Of a stretch of 64,000 bases of DNA, positions 16,990 to 24,632 are shown in pieces. The DNA lies in NCBI RefSeq assembly GCF_012911605.1, contig NZ_JAAMPT010000209.1:1-64000 (forward strand), in the 5' to 3' direction. A program made the position numbers and the translations under genes. The notes under the pieces are model-generated. The model did no database searches, was not told the origin of the DNA, and worked only from the letters and a program-made list of their open reading frames with translations. The DNA is from Flavobacterium solisilvae (GTDB lineage: Bacteria > Bacteroidota > Bacteroidia > Flavobacteriales > Flavobacteriaceae). The stretch's first letter is position 1. Every line of letters begins with the position of its first letter.

Positions 16990-17943
16990 ATGAGTTTTTT
17001 TAAAAGAATATTTTCCTCAGAAAAAAAGGAAACACTAGATAAAGGTTTAGAACAAACCAAGACATCATTTTTCTCCAAGCTAACTAAAGCCGTAGCCGGA
17101 AAATCAAAAGTAGATGACGAAGTTTTAGACAACCTAGAAGAAGTATTAGTTTCTTCAGACGTTGGCGTAAACACAACGTTAAAAATCATCGAGCGAATAG
17201 AAGAACGCGTTTCTCGTGACAAATACCTTGGAACCGAAGAACTAAACCAAATCCTTCGAGAAGAAATAGCAGCATTACTTTCTGAAACCAAATCAGGCGA
17301 AGAAACCGAATTCACTATTCCAGCCAATAAAAAACCATACGTAATTATGGTAGTTGGTGTAAACGGCGTTGGAAAAACCACAACCATTGGTAAACTAGCC
17401 TATCAGTTCAAAAAAGCAGGATACAAAGTTGTACTTGGCGCAGCCGATACATTCCGTGCCGCAGCAATCGACCAATTGCAAATTTGGGCAGATAGAGTTG
17501 ACGTTCCAATCGTAAAACAACAAATGGGAAGCGATCCAGCATCAGTAGCATTTGATACATTACAAAGTGCCGTTGCTCAAAATGCCGATGTGGTAATCAT
17601 TGATACCGCAGGAAGATTACACAACAAAATTGGCTTGATGAACGAACTTTCCAAAGTCAAAAAAGTAATGCAAAAAGTAGTAGAAGATACACCAAACGAT
17701 GTGCTTTTAGTACTTGACGGTTCAACCGGACAAAACGCATTCGAACAAGCAAAACAATTCACAGCAGCAACCGAAGTTTCCTGTCTAGCCGTTACAAAAC
17801 TCGACGGAACAGCAAAAGGTGGCGTTGTAATAGGCATTTCAGATCAGTTTCAAATTCCTGTAAAATACATTGGAGTAGGTGAAGGCATTGAAGATTTACA
17901 GGTTTTTAACAAACACGAATTTGTTGATTCTTTCTTTAAATAA
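16990..17943 (+). CDS. ftsY: Signal recognition particle receptor FtsY
   Basis: 317 residues with a short charged N-terminal region, the N domain (about 25-105) and the SRP-type GTPase G domain. Motifs seen: G1 GVNGVGKTTT, DTFRAAA, G3 DTAGRLHNK, G4 TKLDGTAKGG and the C-terminal GEGIEDLQVF. It docks SRP-ribosome complexes at the inner membrane for co-translational insertion. A five-codon ORF (MNKKV, from 16976) ends in an ATGA overlap with the start codon, which may be chance. A small membrane protein gene follows after 9 bases. Confidence 0.97.
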   Translation: MSFFKRIFSSEKKETLDKGLEQTKTSFFSKLTKAVAGKSKVDDEVLDNLEEVLVSSDVGVNTTLKIIERIEERVSRDKYLGTEELNQILREEIAALLSETKSGEETEFTIPANKKPYVIMVVGVNGVGKTTTIGKLAYQFKKAGYKVVLGAADTFRAAAIDQLQIWADRVDVPIVKQQMGSDPASVAFDTLQSAVAQNADVVIIDTAGRLHNKIGLMNELSKVKKVMQKVVEDTPNDVLLVLDGSTGQNAFEQAKQFTAATEVSCLAVTKLDGTAKGGVVIGISDQFQIPVKYIGVGEGIEDLQVFNKHEFVDSFFK

Positions 17944-17952
17944 ATAGTAAAA

Positions 17953-18138
17953 ATGAATAAAGCGGTTTCAAATTTTAAAAATACTTCACCATTAAAGTTT
18001 ATTCTAATTTCAATTGCACTTGGAATAATCGCTACTTTTTTGGAAGACTCATTCAAAAATATATTTCTATTTTTAAGAATAGTGAGTTTTGGATTATTTG
18101 TTTATGCTGTTATAAAATATTTTAATTCAAAGAATTAG
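17953..18138 (+). CDS. Small membrane protein of unknown function
   Basis: A 61-residue protein with two predicted hydrophobic helices (about 15-27 and 36-54), a basic N-terminus and the tail KYFNSKN. I recognise no family. It begins 9 bases after the ftsY stop, which supports co-transcription and a real gene. Its stop is 7 bases from the convergent serine hydrolase gene. Without homologues in view, chance coding cannot be excluded. Confidence 0.5.
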   Translation: MNKAVSNFKNTSPLKFILISIALGIIATFLEDSFKNIFLFLRIVSFGLFVYAVIKYFNSKN

Positions 18139-18145
18139 TTTGTTT

Positions 18146-19216
18146 TTATTGATAAAGCGCATTAATTTTTTGCCATAATTCATTATCAAATCCTGATAGT
18201 GCAAAAGTTGGATTGTCTGGATTGGCAACTTCGCCCATTCTGATGATGACCATTTTTTTACTCGGAACAACATAGATTTTTTGGTCATTTTTACCCAAAG
18301 CGGCAAACATATCGCTTGGTGCATTTGGAATTAATGTTCCACTAAATTCAAATTGTGTTTGCGGTAAATGATAACTCGATTTTCCGTTCAACCACCAAAG
18401 ATAACCATAGGCTTTATTAATTTCTTGTGAAGTCGTCGTTGCTTGCGTGATGTAATTTTTATTCACAATGGTGTTGCCGTTCCATTTTCCTTGGTTTAAT
18501 ATCAACAAACCAAAACGCGCCATATTTCGAGAAGTACTTCGATAAACACTAAGATTATCAATATTAACCCAATTTCCGCCAGTCATTCCAATTTTATCTC
18601 TCAATTTGGTGTTGAAATAAGTTGACCAAGTTTGTCCGCTAGTTTGCGCTACAACATCTTGCAGTTTTACATATACATTATGATATGCCCAACGTGTTCC
18701 AGCATCGGCAACATATTGAAGATTGGCAGGAGAAACATCATCGCCTAAAGCATCGTTTAAACCAGAACTCATCGATAAAAGATGTTTAACGGTAATCAAA
18801 TTTTCTTTGGCAATCGGTGCGCTTGTCCAACCTGTTCCTAAATAATCTGAAACTTTATTGTTGATGTTGAGTAAACCTTCATCTTGAGCAATTCCTGTAA
18901 CAGTTGCTGTTAATGTTTTTCCAGCACTTGCCCAATACCAAAGCGAATTAGCAGTATGACCATTAAAATAATGTTCCAAAACTATCTTTCCATCAACTAA
19001 AACAATGAAAGATTTGCTGTTTTTTTCTTCCAAATAATCCAAAAGTGGCGAAACAGCTTCTTGATTCCATCCCAATTCTGAAATGGATTTTGTTGCCCAA
19101 GTTACATTTCCATCATTTGGCGGAAAATACATTTGTTCATCGGTAACATCAGTATTAGAATCTGAACTACAACTAAATAATGTTGCAAAAAGTAGAGGTA
19201 AAATATTTTTCAACAT
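18146..19216 (-). CDS. Serine hydrolase lipoprotein (class C beta-lactamase-like fold)
   Basis: A 356-residue predicted lipoprotein with lipobox LFSC (Cys16). The penicillin-binding/beta-lactamase fold shows the SxxK nucleophile motif at Ser97-Lys100 in WASAGKT and the second motif YHN in WAYHNVYVKL. This family (Pfam Beta-lactamase) includes esterases, D-aminopeptidases and PBP-like enzymes. Antibiotic resistance should not be assumed. It is probably anchored in the outer membrane facing the periplasm. It is transcribed alone and divergent from the methyltransferase gene. Confidence 0.9.
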   Translation of the reverse strand: MLKNILPLLFATLFSCSSDSNTDVTDEQMYFPPNDGNVTWATKSISELGWNQEAVSPLLDYLEEKNSKSFIVLVDGKIVLEHYFNGHTANSLWYWASAGKTLTATVTGIAQDEGLLNINNKVSDYLGTGWTSAPIAKENLITVKHLLSMSSGLNDALGDDVSPANLQYVADAGTRWAYHNVYVKLQDVVAQTSGQTWSTYFNTKLRDKIGMTGGNWVNIDNLSVYRSTSRNMARFGLLILNQGKWNGNTIVNKNYITQATTTSQEINKAYGYLWWLNGKSSYHLPQTQFEFSGTLIPNAPSDMFAALGKNDQKIYVVPSKKMVIIRMGEVANPDNPTFALSGFDNELWQKINALYQ

Positions 19217-19337
19217 GACGATTGGTTTCGTTCTTTGACTATAAAAGTATAAAAAGGTTTAATGTTGATAATATTAATTTCAATTAATAATTACTTTATG
19301 AATATAAAAATTAAATTTGTGACAATAAGTAACATTC

Positions 19338-20420
19338 ATGACAACATTAGGTTCATTAGCTATAAATTCTATTCATCAAGGCGATTGTGTTGCTTTGTTA
19401 AAACAAATTCCAGACAATTCGGTTGATTTAATTTTTGCCGATCCGCCATATAATTTGCAATTGAACGGTGAATTAATTCGTCCTAATCAAACTAAAGTTG
19501 ATGCTGTAAACGACGAATGGGATAAGTTTGAAAATCTTAGCGTTTATGATACTTTTACCGAAAATTGGCTTAGAGAATGCAAGCGAGTTTTAAAAAAAAC
19601 AGGAAGTATTTGGGTTATTGGAACGTATCATAATATTTTCAGAGTTGGGGCAAAACTGCAAGATTTAGGATTTTGGATGTTGAACGATGTCGTTTGGATA
19701 AAGTCAAATCCGATGCCAAATTTTAAAGGAACACGTTTCAATAATGCACATGAAACGATGCTTTGGGCAACCAAATCAGAGAAATCAAAATTTACGTTTC
19801 ATTATCATTCGATGAAAACAATGAATGAAGATTTACAAATGAGAAGCGATTGGTTAATTCCAATTTGTCAAGGCGATGAACGAATAAAAGTTAACGGTCA
19901 AAAAGCACATTCCACTCAAAAACCTGAAGAATTGTTGTACCGAGTAATTTTGTCAACGTCTAATGTTGGCGATGTTGTACTCGATCCATTTTCGGGAAGC
20001 GGAACAACAGCTGCGGTTGCCAAAAAGTTGGGTAGAAATTTTATTGCTTTTGAAAGAGAACAATTTTACATTGATGTTGCCAATGAACGATTGCAAAATA
20101 TCAAACCGATTGACTTGAATTTATTAGAATATAAAGTTGAGGTCAAAAAACCGAGAATACCGTTTATCAATTTAATCGATAAAGGATTTATAAAAGTTGG
20201 CGAACTTCTGTTTTCAAAAGACGAAAAACTTACTGCAAAAATTCAAGCCGATTCGTCTGTAGAAAGCAATGAAATTGTAGGTTCGATACATAAAGTAAGT
20301 GCTAAATTATCCAATAAAGAAAGCAGCAACGGATGGACTTTTTGGTATGTAAAACGAAAAGGAAAGCTTGTTGTAATTGATAATTTAAGAGAAGAATTTG
20401 CCAAACAATATTTAAAATAA
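19338..20420 (+). CDS. CcrM/HinfI-type adenine-N6 DNA methyltransferase (predicted GANTC)
   Basis: A 360-residue beta-class methyltransferase. Motif IV ADPPYNLQLNGE comes first (about residue 34) and SAM-binding motif I DPFSGSGTT follows at about 215, the order that defines the class. The NEIRPN/KVDAVNDEWDKF-type block, GSIWVIGTYHNIFRVG, NPMPNFKGTRFNNAHET and HSTQKPEELLYR closely follow Caulobacter CcrM and M.HinfI, so GANTC is the expected target. Residues about 275-360 match the CcrM C-terminal RAMA-type DNA-binding domain. No restriction enzyme gene is adjacent, so it looks like an orphan. Its stop overlaps the start of a lipoprotein gene by 1 base, and a DciA-like gene follows. A TAAATTTG -7-like box lies at 19312-19319. 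Confidence 0.93.
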   Translation: MTTLGSLAINSIHQGDCVALLKQIPDNSVDLIFADPPYNLQLNGELIRPNQTKVDAVNDEWDKFENLSVYDTFTENWLRECKRVLKKTGSIWVIGTYHNIFRVGAKLQDLGFWMLNDVVWIKSNPMPNFKGTRFNNAHETMLWATKSEKSKFTFHYHSMKTMNEDLQMRSDWLIPICQGDERIKVNGQKAHSTQKPEELLYRVILSTSNVGDVVLDPFSGSGTTAAVAKKLGRNFIAFEREQFYIDVANERLQNIKPIDLNLLEYKVEVKKPRIPFINLIDKGFIKVGELLFSKDEKLTAKIQADSSVESNEIVGSIHKVSAKLSNKESSNGWTFWYVKRKGKLVVIDNLREEFAKQYLK

Positions 20421-20836
20421 TGAAAAGAATAATTTCAATTTTTACCTTTTTACTTTTAGTTTCGTGTCAATCGGAAATTAAGAAAGAAGATTTATCAAAA
20501 CTCAATGGTTATTGGGAAATTAAAGAAGTTTCAATGCCTTCGGGAGAAAAGAAGGATTATAAAGTCAACGAAACTATTGATTATTTTCAAGTGAAAAATG
20601 ATGTCGGTTTTCGTCAAAAAGTAATGCCTCGATTTGATGGTAAATTTGGAACCAATGATATCAAAGAAGAAATAAAAATCATTGAAAAAGATGCCCATTT
20701 TTTTATTGAATTCAAGACAAATTATGGCAAATGGCAAGAAGAAATTATCACGATTAAGGATTCTACTTTGATACTAAAAAACAAAGAAGAATTGATTTAT
20801 GAATACAAACGTCACATTCCTTTTAGTTTAAAATAA
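20420..20836 (+). CDS. Small lipoprotein of unknown function
   Basis: A 138-residue protein with a lipoprotein signal (lipobox LVSC, Cys16) and a beta-rich body: LNGYWEIKEVSMPSGEK, a lipocalin-like opening, then several alternating strands. I do not recognise a specific family. Its start overlaps the methyltransferase stop (TAATG) and its stop overlaps the next start (TAATG), so the three genes form a tightly coupled operon. Why a lipoprotein sits between two DNA-metabolism genes is not evident. Confidence 0.8.
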   Translation: MKRIISIFTFLLLVSCQSEIKKEDLSKLNGYWEIKEVSMPSGEKKDYKVNETIDYFQVKNDVGFRQKVMPRFDGKFGTNDIKEEIKIIEKDAHFFIEFKTNYGKWQEEIITIKDSTLILKNKEELIYEYKRHIPFSLK

Positions 20837-21132
20837 TGGCAAAACGATTAAGCAACGAAAGTTCTATTAGCGATGTTTTAAAAGAGTTTATTGAAGTGAA
20901 TAAACTCCAAAGCGGCATGGATAAAATCGATGTTCAACAAGCTTGGAAATCGTTGATGGGAAATGGCGTGAATAGTTATACCAAAGAAGTAATTTTGAAA
21001 GGTTCAACGCTTTATGTATCGTTAACTTCGGCAGTTTTGCGTGAAGAATTAAGCTATGGAAAAGAAAAAATCATCAAAATGATTAACGAAGAACTCCGAA
21101 AAGAAGTGGTTACTGCAATAATTCTCCGATAA
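20836..21132 (+). CDS. DUF721 protein, DciA-like helicase-loader family
   Basis: 98 residues of the DUF721 family, visible as SDVLKEFIEVNKLQSG..., QAWKSLMGNGVNSYTKEVILKGSTLYVSLTSAVLREEL. DUF721 contains DciA, the ancestral loader of the replicative helicase DnaB in bacteria that lack DnaC, so a role in replication initiation is likely. This is the short form with the conserved W...MG core only. It overlaps the lipoprotein gene by 1 base and is followed by a structured convergent spacer. Confidence 0.85.
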   Translation: MAKRLSNESSISDVLKEFIEVNKLQSGMDKIDVQQAWKSLMGNGVNSYTKEVILKGSTLYVSLTSAVLREELSYGKEKIIKMINEELRKEVVTAIILR

Positions 21133-21136
21133 TTAA

Positions 21137-21212
21137 ACTTAGAAAATAAAACACTTCAGTTTGAGTGATTTTCGACAGAAAATTGTATCGAAAACAAGTG
21201 ATTTTTCTAAGT
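21137..21212. repeat. Nested hairpin between convergent genes
   Basis: The outer arms ACTTAGAAAA (21137-21146) and TTTTCTAAGT (21203-21212) are perfect complements. An inner stem TTTTCGA (21169-21175) / TCGAAAA (21188-21194) and ACTT/AAGT pairs lie between. It spans the gap between the DciA-like gene and the convergent DUF4268 gene and reaches the latter's stop. It probably works as a two-way terminator-like structure. Confidence 0.5.
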
Positions 21213-21650
21213 GTTGATAGTTAAGTCTTTGATATAATCTTCGTTTTCATAGAAAAAGTACTCAAACTGCGACATTGTTTCGTTGAAAAAGTCAAAAATC
21301 GCTTCCCAATTGTTTTTATTATTCAAACTAACGCCTGTTTTTTCAACCCAAATTCTACTGATAACTTTGCCACTTTCGAGGTAAAAATTACGCTCAAAAA
21401 TAGCTTCGGGTAAATAATCTTCGTGCAAAATTGTTTTTAGCGATTCAATTTTTTCGTAGTAAATTTTACGTTTTTCTTCATCTTTGGGTTCGATGTCTAA
21501 AAGAACTTGCGCCTTTTTGTTATCTACAAAAAATTTAAAAGTAACGTCTTTAATCTTAGTATCATACAACAACCATTTTCTCGGATAAGCTTCGGCAAAA
21601 GCAATCCAAAAATCCTTTTTTATTCTAAGAGCTTCTTCTTTACTATACAT
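21207..21650 (-). CDS. DUF4268 domain-containing protein
   Basis: A 147-residue protein made only of a DUF4268-like domain (WIAFAEAYPRKWLLYDTKIKDV...VLLDIEPKDEEKR...FEYFFYENEDYI). The function is unknown. It is rich in acidic and aromatic residues and has no signal peptide or membrane segment. The domain can also occur at the end of larger proteins; here it stands alone. It is convergent with the methyltransferase-DciA operon. Confidence 0.82.
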   Translation of the reverse strand: MYSKEEALRIKKDFWIAFAEAYPRKWLLYDTKIKDVTFKFFVDNKKAQVLLDIEPKDEEKRKIYYEKIESLKTILHEDYLPEAIFERNFYLESGKVISRIWVEKTGVSLNNKNNWEAIFDFFNETMSQFEYFFYENEDYIKDLTINT

Positions 21651-21716
21651 TTTATTGACTTAAAATTTTAGTGCGTTATTTTTTTGAGGTAACTTTATCT
21701 TTTTAATTTCAAAAAA

Positions 21717-22355
21717 ATGATATTCGACGAATTTCTGAAATATACGCCAAAAATAGCAAAAGAAGTTACTTTTGCCAGCATTGCTCATGAAAAAATGTCG
21801 CCATCTAATCGGTTGGAATTATTACGAAATCTTGATATTAAAAAAGTTAACCCAAAAAAAGCAGCCGTTTTAATGCTTTTTTATCCAAAAAATGGCGCGA
21901 CACATTTGGTTTTAATTCACAGAACTTCCTATTATGGCGTTCATTCGTCGCAAATTGCTTTTCCTGGTGGAAAGCCCGAAATTGTTGATAAAAATCTGGA
22001 AGCAACTGCCTTGAGAGAAACGCACGAAGAAATTGGAATTCATCCTGATAAAGTTGAAATCATTCGCTCGTTTACTGAAGTGTATATTCCGCCGAGTAAT
22101 TTTATGGTGTATCCTTTTATGGGAATTAGTCATCACGAATTAGAATTTCAGCGACAAGAAGACGAAGTGGCAGGAATTGTCGAATTGCCGTTGATAGATT
22201 TTTTGGATGAAAAAATTATCAAAACCAAAACAATGGAAACTTCTTATGCTGGTTCGATAGAAGTTCCAGGATTTGTGGTTGATAATCACTTTGTTTGGGG
22301 TGCAACGGCTATGATGCTGAGCGAGTTGAAAGAAACGCTCAAAAGTGTACTTTAA
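21717..22355 (+). CDS. Nudix hydrolase, CoA pyrophosphatase type
   Basis: A 212-residue Nudix protein. The box runs from GGKPE through LRETHEEIGI (residues about 84-108) and fits GX5EX7REUXEEXGU. The preceding LVLIHRTSYYGVHSSQIAFP segment matches the signature of CoA pyrophosphatases, so it probably cleaves CoA or acyl-CoA to 4'-phosphopantetheine and 3',5'-ADP. The acyltransferase gene starts 46 bases downstream, suggesting a two-gene lipid/CoA unit. Confidence 0.9.
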   Translation: MIFDEFLKYTPKIAKEVTFASIAHEKMSPSNRLELLRNLDIKKVNPKKAAVLMLFYPKNGATHLVLIHRTSYYGVHSSQIAFPGGKPEIVDKNLEATALRETHEEIGIHPDKVEIIRSFTEVYIPPSNFMVYPFMGISHHELEFQRQEDEVAGIVELPLIDFLDEKIIKTKTMETSYAGSIEVPGFVVDNHFVWGATAMMLSELKETLKSVL

Positions 22356-22401
22356 ACATTTAGTTTTTTGTAGTTTTGTTGACCTAAAATTTAAAATTAT
22401 C

Positions 22402-23229
22402 ATGGGTTTATTTAAACGAAATCCTTTTGGTCATATACTTTTTATAAAAAAATGGTTAATCCGAGTTTTTGGAGTTTTAACCCATAGACGTTATCGTGGA
22501 TTTAACGAATTGCATATTGAAGGTTCAGAAATTTTAAAAGCGTTACCCGATAAAAATGTACTTTTTATTTCCAATCACCAAACCTATTTTGCTGATGTTG
22601 TAGCGATGTTTCATGTGTTTAACGCCAGTCTTTCGGGAAGAGTTGATAACATAAAAAACGTGGGTTATTTGTGGCAACCCAAAATGAATATCTATTATGT
22701 TGCAGCAAGCGAAACGATGAAAGCGGGATTATTACCTAGAATTTTGGCTTATGTTGGTGCAATTACTGTAGAACGAACTTGGCGCGCTGGCGGAAAAGAC
22801 GTTACCGAAAAACGAGAAGTAAATCCTAACGATACCGAAAATATTAGAATTGCTTTAAACGATGGTTGGGTTATCACATTTCCGCAAGGAACAACAAAAT
22901 CGTTTAAACCGGTCAGAAAAGGAACAGCACATATTATTAAACAACACAAACCTATTGTAGTTCCAATTGTAATTGATGGTTTCCGTCGTTCGTTTGATAA
23001 AAAAGGATTGCGAATTAAGAAGAAAAATATTTTGCAATCGTTTATCATAAAAGAACCATTGGAAATTGATTATGAAAACGAAACGATTGAGCAAATTGTA
23101 GAAAAAGTAGAATATGCTATCGAGCAACATCCATCGTTTTTAAAAGTAATTCCAGCCGAAGAAATTGAAGAGCAAGAACGTTTAAACAAACTCCGTCAAT
23201 GGAATATAGAAACAGAAAATCCCGAGTAA
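22402..23229 (+). CDS. 1-acyl-sn-glycerol-3-phosphate acyltransferase-like (PlsC family)
   Basis: About 275 residues. I chose the ATG giving MGLFKRNPFGH because the longer frame would overlap the Nudix gene. It is a PlsC/LPLAT-family acyltransferase with two departures from consensus. The catalytic block reads SNHQTYFADV, so His and Asp are separated by five residues rather than four. The second block reads TFPQGTTKS instead of FPEGTR. A GRVDNIKNVGYLW segment and a basic C-terminal region follow. It probably transfers an acyl chain to a lysophospholipid or amino lipid at the inner membrane, substrate unknown. The stop codon lies inside the terminator hairpin. Confidence 0.85.
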   Translation: MGLFKRNPFGHILFIKKWLIRVFGVLTHRRYRGFNELHIEGSEILKALPDKNVLFISNHQTYFADVVAMFHVFNASLSGRVDNIKNVGYLWQPKMNIYYVAASETMKAGLLPRILAYVGAITVERTWRAGGKDVTEKREVNPNDTENIRIALNDGWVITFPQGTTKSFKPVRKGTAHIIKQHKPIVVPIVIDGFRRSFDKKGLRIKKKNILQSFIIKEPLEIDYENETIEQIVEKVEYAIEQHPSFLKVIPAEEIEEQERLNKLRQWNIETENPE

Positions 23230-23243
23230 ATCGGGATTTTTTT
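23218..23243 (+). terminator. Terminator overlapping the acyltransferase stop codon
   Basis: An 8-bp stem AATCCCGA/TCGGGATT with loop GTAAA and a T-run (TTTTTTT) follows. The TAA stop (23227-23229) lies in the loop. It ends the Nudix-acyltransferase transcript and faces the convergent membrane protein gene. Confidence 0.88.
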
Positions 23244-23244
23244 G

Positions 23245-23883
23245 TTATAAATCTATCTTTTTTAGTTCTTTATAATTATTGCTTAATCTTCTCAACAAGA
23301 AACCATAAAGTAATTTGTAAAACAACCAGAAGATTACTAAAAATACTATCATTACTAAACTAAGCATACAAACGATTTTGATTATCGTTCCATTGCCTTC
23401 GTCTTGTGCAATTTGATCTTTAATTAGGCCAAGATCTGGACTGTATAAAAATGCCATCACAAAACCTAAAACAGAACTAACAACTACCATTCCTAGATTA
23501 TACCAAACATAATTTTGAACTGTTTTTCTTGTTTTAAGAATGTCGTGCATCAACTGTTTGGTAGAATTTGTTGTTGAAATTTTGATATAATTGGTATAAA
23601 AGCGATAAATGAACCATAAAATAACAGCCCAATTTATATAGTTTAACACTTTTAAATAAATCATCATTTCTTCAGCATGCATTTGTTTGATATATTCATC
23701 CGCATTAAAAATGACGTTCATTAATGTCCATAACGCAAGTTCAAGAATACTGATAATCAAAATCCATTTCACACTTGATGATGAATTTTTATGCAGCATT
23801 TTGTAAATTTCGTTTTCAGTAACTTGTTGGAAAGACTGAGTGTCTTTTTGCCAAGCTTTTTTTAATAAATCCAGCTCTTCCAT
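23245..23883 (-). CDS. Membrane protein paired with ECF sigma factor (possible anti-sigma factor)
   Basis: A 212-residue protein with a soluble N-terminus (MEELDLLKKAWQKD..., about 1-38) and four predicted transmembrane helices (about 40-60, 78-98, 120-145, 165-195). I recognise no named family. It begins 5 bases after the stop of an ECF sigma factor gene. In this layout the second gene is usually the membrane anti-sigma factor that holds the sigma until a signal arrives. The N-terminal cytoplasmic segment could be the sigma-binding part. No zinc-binding HxxxCxxC motif is present, so it would not be the classical ZAS type. Confidence 0.8.
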   Translation of the reverse strand: MEELDLLKKAWQKDTQSFQQVTENEIYKMLHKNSSSSVKWILIISILELALWTLMNVIFNADEYIKQMHAEEMMIYLKVLNYINWAVILWFIYRFYTNYIKISTTNSTKQLMHDILKTRKTVQNYVWYNLGMVVVSSVLGFVMAFLYSPDLGLIKDQIAQDEGNGTIIKIVCMLSLVMIVFLVIFWLFYKLLYGFLLRRLSNNYKELKKIDL

Positions 23884-23888
23884 AATCC

Positions 23889-24383
23889 TTAAGGATTTAG
23901 TATTTTAATTAATTTTCCTTTAATTCTGTTCATTTTTACTCTTGCATTTACTTCGGATATACCTAAAGTTTCGGCAATTTCGGTGTAATCTTTGTCTTCT
24001 AGATACATATAAACCAGCGCTTTTTCAATGTCATTCAATTGTTGAACAGCTTGATACATTAGTTTTAAACGTTCTTCTTCTTCGTGGTTGTATTCGTCTT
24101 GAACAAAGAAATGTTGTTGTGCTTCATAGGTAACAGTGTTTACCGAACGTGTACTTTTTCGATACAAAGTAATTGCCGTGTTCAACGCTACTCGATAAGC
24201 CCAAGTTGAAAATTTAGATTCACCTCTAAATTTTGGAAACGCTTTCCATAACTGTATGGTTATTTCTTGAAACAAATCATTATGTGCATCAGAGTCAGCA
24301 GTATATAATCGACAAATCTTGTGAACTATATTCTGATTTTCTTTGAGTTGTTTAACAAATGATTGTTCTAGCGTTTCGCTCAT
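23889..24383 (-). CDS. ECF-type RNA polymerase sigma factor
   Basis: A 164-residue sigma-70-family factor. Region 2 contains LFQEITIQLWKAFPKFRGESKFSTWAYRVALN with the usual aromatic promoter-melting residues. Region 4 contains LEDKDYTEIAETLGISEVNARVKMNRIKGKL. It directs RNA polymerase to a specific regulon, probably an envelope or stress set given the membrane partner gene 5 bases downstream. It is divergent from cvfB across a spacer with a 22-bp inverted repeat. Confidence 0.94.
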   Translation of the reverse strand: MSETLEQSFVKQLKENQNIVHKICRLYTADSDAHNDLFQEITIQLWKAFPKFRGESKFSTWAYRVALNTAITLYRKSTRSVNTVTYEAQQHFFVQDEYNHEEEERLKLMYQAVQQLNDIEKALVYMYLEDKDYTEIAETLGISEVNARVKMNRIKGKLIKILNP

Positions 24384-24446
24384 ATTTTGTTAGTTGTACA
24401 AAGGGTGATTTTGTTACAGTTTCAAAAATATAAAAAAAATAAATTC

Positions 24447-24583
24447 CAAAAATCAACTTCAACTTCAAACAGCAAACAGCAAATTTCGAACAAACCTTGG
24501 TTTTTGAACTTGAATTTAGCTTCCTGTCAGTACAAGCTAACTTTAGTGTGACAATTTGAAATTGAAGTTGAAGTTGATTTTTG
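24447..24583. repeat. 22-bp perfect inverted repeat, wide spacing
   Basis: CAAAAATCAACTTCAACTTCAA at 24447-24468 has an exact reverse complement at 24562-24583, 93 bases apart. The arms hold the TTGAAGTTGAAGTTGATTTTTG vocabulary of other spacers. It lies between the divergent ECF sigma and cvfB genes, the latter with a TAACTTTG -7 box at 24599-24606. It may be an operator, a dispersed repeat pair or a long RNA hairpin. Confidence 0.75.
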
Positions 24584-24632
24584 AAGTTAAAATATCACTA
24601 ACTTTGCAGCACAAAAAAATCAAATCAAGACT

